DNA from: Hymenobacter sp.
GTDB lineage: Bacteria > Bacteroidota > Bacteroidia > Cytophagales > Hymenobacteraceae
Assembly: GCA_025362615.1 (NCBI GenBank)
Contig: JANYFQ010000302.1
Span: 1 to 15,651 of the forward strand
Direction of reading: 5' to 3'
Length of the DNA: 15,651 nt
Below the pieces are notes generated by a model. The model was given only the letters and a program-made list of their open reading frames with translations. It was not told the DNA's origin and searched no databases. Position numbers and translations under genes: made by a program. Every line of letters begins with the position of its first letter. The first letter of the stretch is position 1. Positions 12,210 through 15,651 of the stretch are shown here, in pieces.

Positions 12210-13459
12210 CCAACCGCTATTCCGATGCCGCCGCGCCCGATGCCCCCTGGGCGCTGCTGGCCCGCCACTTGGCGGCCGAGGCCACCGCCGCCGAGCGGCA
12301 GGCGCTGCGGGCCTGGGTGGCGGCCGACCCCGCCCACCTGCAACTGCTGGCCACCGTGACGCGGGCCTGGGAGCGGGCCGCCGAAGCCGACCCCGCCGCC
12401 GGGGAGCTTTCGGCCACCGCCGTGGAAGCGGCGTGGCAGCGGTTCCGGCCGTTGCTGGCGGCGGCGGTGGTGGCCCCGCCGCTGGGGGACGTAGCGGGTC
12501 AGCGGGCCGAAACTTCTTCCCAAACTTCTGAAAAACAACGGTCGGCCGCCCGGCCGGGGAACGCCCCGGCGGGCGGGTGGCGCTGGCCCCTGCAGCGGCG
12601 GGCGCAACGGCGCTGGCGGGTGGCGGCGGCCGTGCTGCTGCTGCTGGGGGCCGGCTACTGGCTGCGCGGGCTGCTGCCCCGGCCCGGTCCCAACAGTGGC
12701 GGCACGACCGCCGCTACCGCCGTGGCCTACGCCACGGCGGGCACCCGGCAGCAACTGCGGCTGCCCGATGGCAGCAAGGTGTGGCTCAACGCCCACTCGC
12801 AATTGCGCTACGCCGGGGGTGGGCGGGCCGATGCCCACGGGCCGCGCTTGGTGCAACTCAGCGGCGAGGCGTATTTCGACGTGGCCCACGACCCGGCCCG
12901 GCCGTTTGTGGTGACGACGGCCACGGCCCAGGTACGCGTAACGGGCACGGCCTTCAACGTGCGAGCCTTCGCGGCCGAAGATTCGGTGGACGTGAGCGTG
13001 ACGCGGGGGCAGGTGTGGGTGCGCCGCCTGGCCCTGGCCCGGCCCGACAGCGTGGTGCTGGGCCCTGGCACCCGCGTGGCCGTGCGGGCCGCCGATGCGC
13101 CCGGCCGCCGCGCCCCCGCCCTGCGCCGCACGGCGGCGGCCGACGCCAACGCCCACGCCTGGGCCACCGACACGTTGCGCTTCGCCGACGCGCCGGTGGC
13201 GCAGGTGCTGCGGGCGCTGCGGGTGCGCTTCGGCACCCCCGTGCGCCTGGGCCGCGCCGGGCTGGGGCAGTGCCGCTTCACGGGCACCTTCGCCCGGCCC
13301 GAACCCGCGAAAGTGTTGCAGGTGCTGGCCCTGGCCACCGACAGCCACCTGCGCCCCGACAGCCGCACGGGCGGCTACTTGCTCGAAGGAGCGGGTTGCC
13401 CGGCCGCCAGCGGCCCGGTTCCCGCCACGCCCGCCGCCCCGCCGCGTCCCTTGCCATGA
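12206..13459 (+). CDS. FecR-type anti-sigma factor with DUF4974-like domain
   Basis: This 417-residue inner-membrane protein should sequester the sigma factor until a signal arrives from the outer membrane. An N-terminal cytoplasmic anti-sigma part (about 1-135) is longer than usual because of an insertion (about 92-125). One transmembrane helix follows (138-153, AAAVLLLLGAGYWL). The periplasmic FecR domain (about 172-275) has LPDGSKVWLNAHSQLRY (186-202), LSGEAYFDVAHDPARPF (218-234) and VTGTAFNVRAF (245-255). A DUF4974-like STN-related fold lies at about 322-395 (TLRFADAPVAQVLRAL). Its ATG overlaps the sigma stop codon, and its stop codon overlaps the next start, both as ATGA. The more distal TTG start at 12146 is rejected. 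Confidence 0.93.
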   Translation: MTNRYSDAAAPDAPWALLARHLAAEATAAERQALRAWVAADPAHLQLLATVTRAWERAAEADPAAGELSATAVEAAWQRFRPLLAAAVVAPPLGDVAGQRAETSSQTSEKQRSAARPGNAPAGGWRWPLQRRAQRRWRVAAAVLLLLGAGYWLRGLLPRPGPNSGGTTAATAVAYATAGTRQQLRLPDGSKVWLNAHSQLRYAGGGRADAHGPRLVQLSGEAYFDVAHDPARPFVVTTATAQVRVTGTAFNVRAFAAEDSVDVSVTRGQVWVRRLALARPDSVVLGPGTRVAVRAADAPGRRAPALRRTAAADANAHAWATDTLRFADAPVAQVLRALRVRFGTPVRLGRAGLGQCRFTGTFARPEPAKVLQVLALATDSHLRPDSRTGGYLLEGAGCPAASGPVPATPAAPPRPLP

Positions 13460-15120
13460 CGGCAGCAACAAGGCCATTCTGGTGGCGACCGCCGAACCGG
13501 CCGCTGCTTTACGGGCTGCTTTGCGGGGCATTGTGCGGGCTGATGCCGGGGCCAGCCTGGAGCCAAGGGCCGCGGCCCAGAACCACCGCCACGCCCGCCG
13601 TGCTAGCGCGTTTGGTACGGCCCACCCCCGGCTTGCGACCGTTGGGGGCCGTGCTGGCCGAACTGGCCGCCCAAAGCCAGGGGCAATTCAGTTACAGCAG
13701 TTCGCGGGTGCCGGCCGGGGGGTGGTACCGGGTGCCGGCCGGGCCACCCCGCCCGCTGGCCGTGGCCCTGCGGGCCGCCCTGGCCGATGCCAAGCTCTCG
13801 TTTGGCTTGTTCGAGGGGCAACTCGTGTTGTGGCCCGCCAGCGCCAGCAAGCCCGCTGGCGTGACGGCCTTCAACGGCCTGCCCGACCCACCGGGCCGGG
13901 CCGGGGGCTTGCGTTTGGGTAAAGCGGCGGGGGCCACGGCGGCGTTGGGTCCGGTGGCGGCGGGTCCGGTGGCCCCGGCAGCTTTGGCGGCCCCGGCGGC
14001 AGCGAACCCGGCGGCGGCGCGGCAAATTGCCAGGGGCCGCGCATTGGGTGCCGAAAAAAACGGGCTTGGCGGGATGTCGGGCCGGAACGAGGCGGGGGCG
14101 CGGCCAGCGCCCGGGGCGTTGCCCCCACGCCAACCCCGGCCGGGAACAGCAGCGGTTTTGGCTGCGAGAACGAAAACGGTACTGCCCTTACCGGACCAGC
14201 GGGCGGCGAGCAGCGGAAGCCGGACCACCCGCCGCCCATTGGGTGGAAGCAGCTTGGCCGGCTTGGCAACCCAACCAACGCCCCGGCGAACCCCCGCAAC
14301 CAAGCAAAAGCCGAAAAACAACCCAACAACCAACCTGAAAACCACCGAAAAAACCGACCCCAACTCCCCGACCGACCGCCCCACGCCACCGCCACCCCGC
14401 CCCACCGCCGGGGCCACCCCGCCCCGCCCCGGCGCGACCGAGCCCCCAACCCCCACGCCACCCCCGCGCCAAACCGCCGCTGCCCCCACCCGGCCCGACC
14501 CGGCAACGGCCCCGGCCGACACCCTTGGGCCAAACATTCCGCCGCCGACCGCCGCCGTAGCCCTACCCGCACCGGGCGTGCCCCAGCCGCCTACCCCCAC
14601 CCCACCCGCCGCGCCGCGCCCGGCCTTGGCGTGGTTGGGGCAGCGCGCGTTGCACGGCCACGCCGGCACCGGCGAAACCCTGCACGGCAGCGTCGAAGGC
14701 ACCATCGGCTTCGAGCGGGCGTACCTGCTGCTAGGTGCCGGGCTGGCCGAAGGTCGCCCCGCCCTGAGCCTGGGCTTGGGCACGGCTGGCCGGGCGCGGG
14801 GCCGCTTTACGCCCAACCTCACGGCAACCTACTGGTGGGTAAGCCCCGCCGGCCAACGCGCCGACCGCGAGCCGCCTGCGCGCCTCGCGCAACTGCGGCC
14901 CGCGCTGGCTTGGCAACTGCGGCCCGGCAGCCGCCTGTGCCTCGTGGGCGGCCCCACCCTCAACCTCGCATCCGAAGCCCCGTCCCCGCCCGGCCGGGGC
15001 GGGCCAGGGCCACCCGACCGCAACCACCTGGGCCAGGGCCAGTGGCTGTGGCTCGACACCACCGACGGCCCCACCCGGCTGCGCCTGTGGCCGGGGGTGC
15101 AAGTGGGCCTGCGCTTCTAG
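13456..15120 (+). CDS. Secreted STN-domain protein with Pro-rich linker and barrel-like C-terminus
   Basis: The 554-residue protein has a signal peptide (about 1-36, ending AWSQ) and an STN domain (about 58-127: PLGAVLAELAAQSQGQFSYS, then LSFGLFEGQLVLWP), the domain that TonB-dependent transducers and secretins present to FecR-like partners in the periplasm. Residues 128-390 are low-complexity Ala/Pro/Thr-rich, and 391-554 are beta-rich with alternating hydrophobics (ERAYLLLGAG, PALSLGLGTAG, LTATYWW) and end in GVQVGLRF, an aromatic C-terminus as in outer-membrane barrels. There is no plug or full TonB receptor barrel. The start overlaps the fecR stop codon (ATGA), so the gene is coupled to fecR. 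Codon use in 13935-14350 fits another frame better, suggesting a compensated frameshift in the linker. It may be the signal input of this sigma system. Confidence 0.75.
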   Translation: MTAATRPFWWRPPNRPLLYGLLCGALCGLMPGPAWSQGPRPRTTATPAVLARLVRPTPGLRPLGAVLAELAAQSQGQFSYSSSRVPAGGWYRVPAGPPRPLAVALRAALADAKLSFGLFEGQLVLWPASASKPAGVTAFNGLPDPPGRAGGLRLGKAAGATAALGPVAAGPVAPAALAAPAAANPAAARQIARGRALGAEKNGLGGMSGRNEAGARPAPGALPPRQPRPGTAAVLAARTKTVLPLPDQRAASSGSRTTRRPLGGSSLAGLATQPTPRRTPATKQKPKNNPTTNLKTTEKTDPNSPTDRPTPPPPRPTAGATPPRPGATEPPTPTPPPRQTAAAPTRPDPATAPADTLGPNIPPPTAAVALPAPGVPQPPTPTPPAAPRPALAWLGQRALHGHAGTGETLHGSVEGTIGFERAYLLLGAGLAEGRPALSLGLGTAGRARGRFTPNLTATYWWVSPAGQRADREPPARLAQLRPALAWQLRPGSRLCLVGGPTLNLASEAPSPPGRGGPGPPDRNHLGQGQWLWLDTTDGPTRLRLWPGVQVGLRF

Positions 15121-15168
15121 GCAGCAACCGCACGTTGCCGCAACCGCCACGAATTGTTGCACCAAAAA

Positions 15169-15200
15169 AAAGTGCCCGGCGCGTAATCGCCGGGCACTTT
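15169..15200. terminator. Rho-independent terminator, bidirectional
   Basis: A perfect 13-bp stem (AAAGTGCCCGGCG at 15169-15181, complement at 15188-15200) has a 6-base loop CGTAAT. It is preceded by an A tract and ends in TTT, so it can serve both the sigma-FecR-STN operon and the convergent lipoprotein gene. Confidence 0.85.
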
Positions 15201-15225
15201 GGTGGTTTGCTGCTGGCGCGGGCCG

Positions 15226-15618
15226 CTAGTTGCCGCCCGCCGCTTTGGTGGTCGTGGTGGCCACCGTTACGGACGTGATGCAGCCCAGTTCGGGGCTGGT
15301 GCTGGCGGCCTTGTGGCCGCCGCAGTTGCCCCGGCCGCCCTTGCCGGCAATGCCGACGGTGACTTGCTGGCCCGCCGTGGGCGCAAAATTGGCCCAGGTG
15401 CTGCCCGTGGGGGTCAGGACGGTGCCGTCGGCCAGTTGCAGGGCCAGGGTGCCGCCGGTGGCGCTCTGGTCAATCACGGTGGCGGCCGTGTCGCACACGC
15501 TGCCCGTAGGCGCGGCGTGTTCTTCCTTCTCGAAGCAGCCGGTGAGCAGGGTGCTGGTGCCCAGGCCCAGCAGGGCCAGGGCGGCGAACGTGCGTCCGCA
15601 GTTCAACAGGTTTTTCAT
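15226..15618 (-). CDS. Hypothetical lipoprotein
   Basis: I do not recognise the family. The 130-residue product starts with a lipoprotein signal peptide (NLLNCGRTFAALALLGLGTS) and a lipobox LLTGC with Cys28, followed by the charged FEKEEH. The mature part (about 100 residues) is Thr/Ala/Gly-rich with alternating beta-type pattern (LALQLADGTVLTP, QQVTVGIAG) and three cysteines (C42, C99, C113), of which two could form a disulfide. It may be a small beta-sandwich exposed on the outer membrane. The ATG at 15618 immediately precedes the signal peptide. Transcription ends at the shared terminator 15169-15200. Its leader is the G-quadruplex-forming tract 15619-15646. Confidence 0.75.
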   Translation of the reverse strand: MKNLLNCGRTFAALALLGLGTSTLLTGCFEKEEHAAPTGSVCDTAATVIDQSATGGTLALQLADGTVLTPTGSTWANFAPTAGQQVTVGIAGKGGRGNCGGHKAASTSPELGCITSVTVATTTTKAAGGN

Positions 15619-15646
15619 GGGGTTGGGGTTTGGGGGGGTTGGGGGG
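15619..15646 (+). other. G-quadruplex motif abutting a start codon
   Basis: On the plus strand four G runs (GGGG, GGGG, G7 and G6) are separated by TT, TTT and TT, the canonical pattern for an intramolecular quadruplex. It touches the ATG of the minus-strand lipoprotein gene, so the G strand is the transcription template and the mRNA leader would be C-rich. The window ends 5 bases further on. Confidence 0.7.
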
Positions 15647-15651
15647 TTAGA

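Noticed and set aside
12577..13455. Upstream extension of the STN reading frame
   Set aside because: The frame stays open for 293 codons inside fecR but gives Arg/Ala/Gly-rich nonsense; the ATG at 13456 has a signal peptide and the ATGA overlap.
12005..13531. 508-codon open frame antisense to sigma/fecR
   Set aside because: It mirrors the coding frame of fecR in GC-rich DNA, is Arg/Gly/His-rich, shows no domain, and the plus strand carries clear sigma, FecR and DUF4974 motifs.
13692..14822. Minus-strand frames of 376 and 233 codons under the STN gene
   Set aside because: They are shadows of the low-complexity linker; composition is Gly/Arg/Val-rich without motifs, and no promoter or start context is seen.

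Overview
The window looks like chromosome of a GC-rich member of the Bacteroidota, most likely Cytophagales close to Hymenobacter. The signs are: Bacteroidota-type -7 elements (TAnnTTTG) in front of several genes, no Shine-Dalgarno sequences, an ECF sigma / FecR pair with a DUF4974-like tail, a DUF3109 protein, a short lipid A Kdo transferase, and strong preference for C or G in third codon positions. This is inference from gene families and composition; no database search was possible.

Layout. 119-664 (+) is a DinB-fold protein, convergent with a hotdog thioesterase (766-1173, -). A minus-strand pair follows: a VWA-domain protein (2976-4079) upstream of a MoxR/ChlI-like AAA+ ATPase (1326-2858), a classic ATPase plus VWA partner module, closed by a strong terminator at 1210-1243. 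Rightward come a DUF427 protein (4315-4596), a PliI-like lysozyme-inhibitor lipoprotein (4691-5290), a 2-Cys peroxiredoxin (5415-6014), the Kdo transferase waaA (6214-7461, TTG start) and the ribosome-assembly GTPase rsgA (7716-8645). A fasciclin-domain lipoprotein (8760-9395, -) is followed by a cyclophilin (9556-10014, +), a Cys-rich DUF3109 protein (10085-10651, -) and, divergent from it, a RelE/HigB-type toxin with its HTH antitoxin (10753-11409).

The right third (11436-15120) is one translationally coupled operon with ATGA stop/start overlaps: ECF sigma factor, FecR-type anti-sigma factor, and a secreted protein with an STN domain, a long Pro/Thr/Ala-rich linker and a short beta-rich, barrel-like C-terminus. 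The third gene sits where a TonB-dependent receptor gene would be expected, so this may be a cell-surface signalling system in which a small STN protein replaces the transporter. The linker may be read out of its ancestral frame. A hypothetical lipoprotein (15226-15618, -) with a G-quadruplex-forming leader closes the window.

The most unusual signal is intergenic. Many gene junctions carry degenerate tandem repeats with a 7- or 8-base period, usually as two facing complementary arms that can pair into a long hairpin. The repeat unit differs from junction to junction, but the two arms at one junction match each other. These elements often contain or touch the stop or start codons of flanking genes. 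Separate REP-like GCGAAGC palindromes also occur. I know of no named element with exactly these properties, though heptanucleotide STRR repeats of cyanobacteria are similar in unit size.
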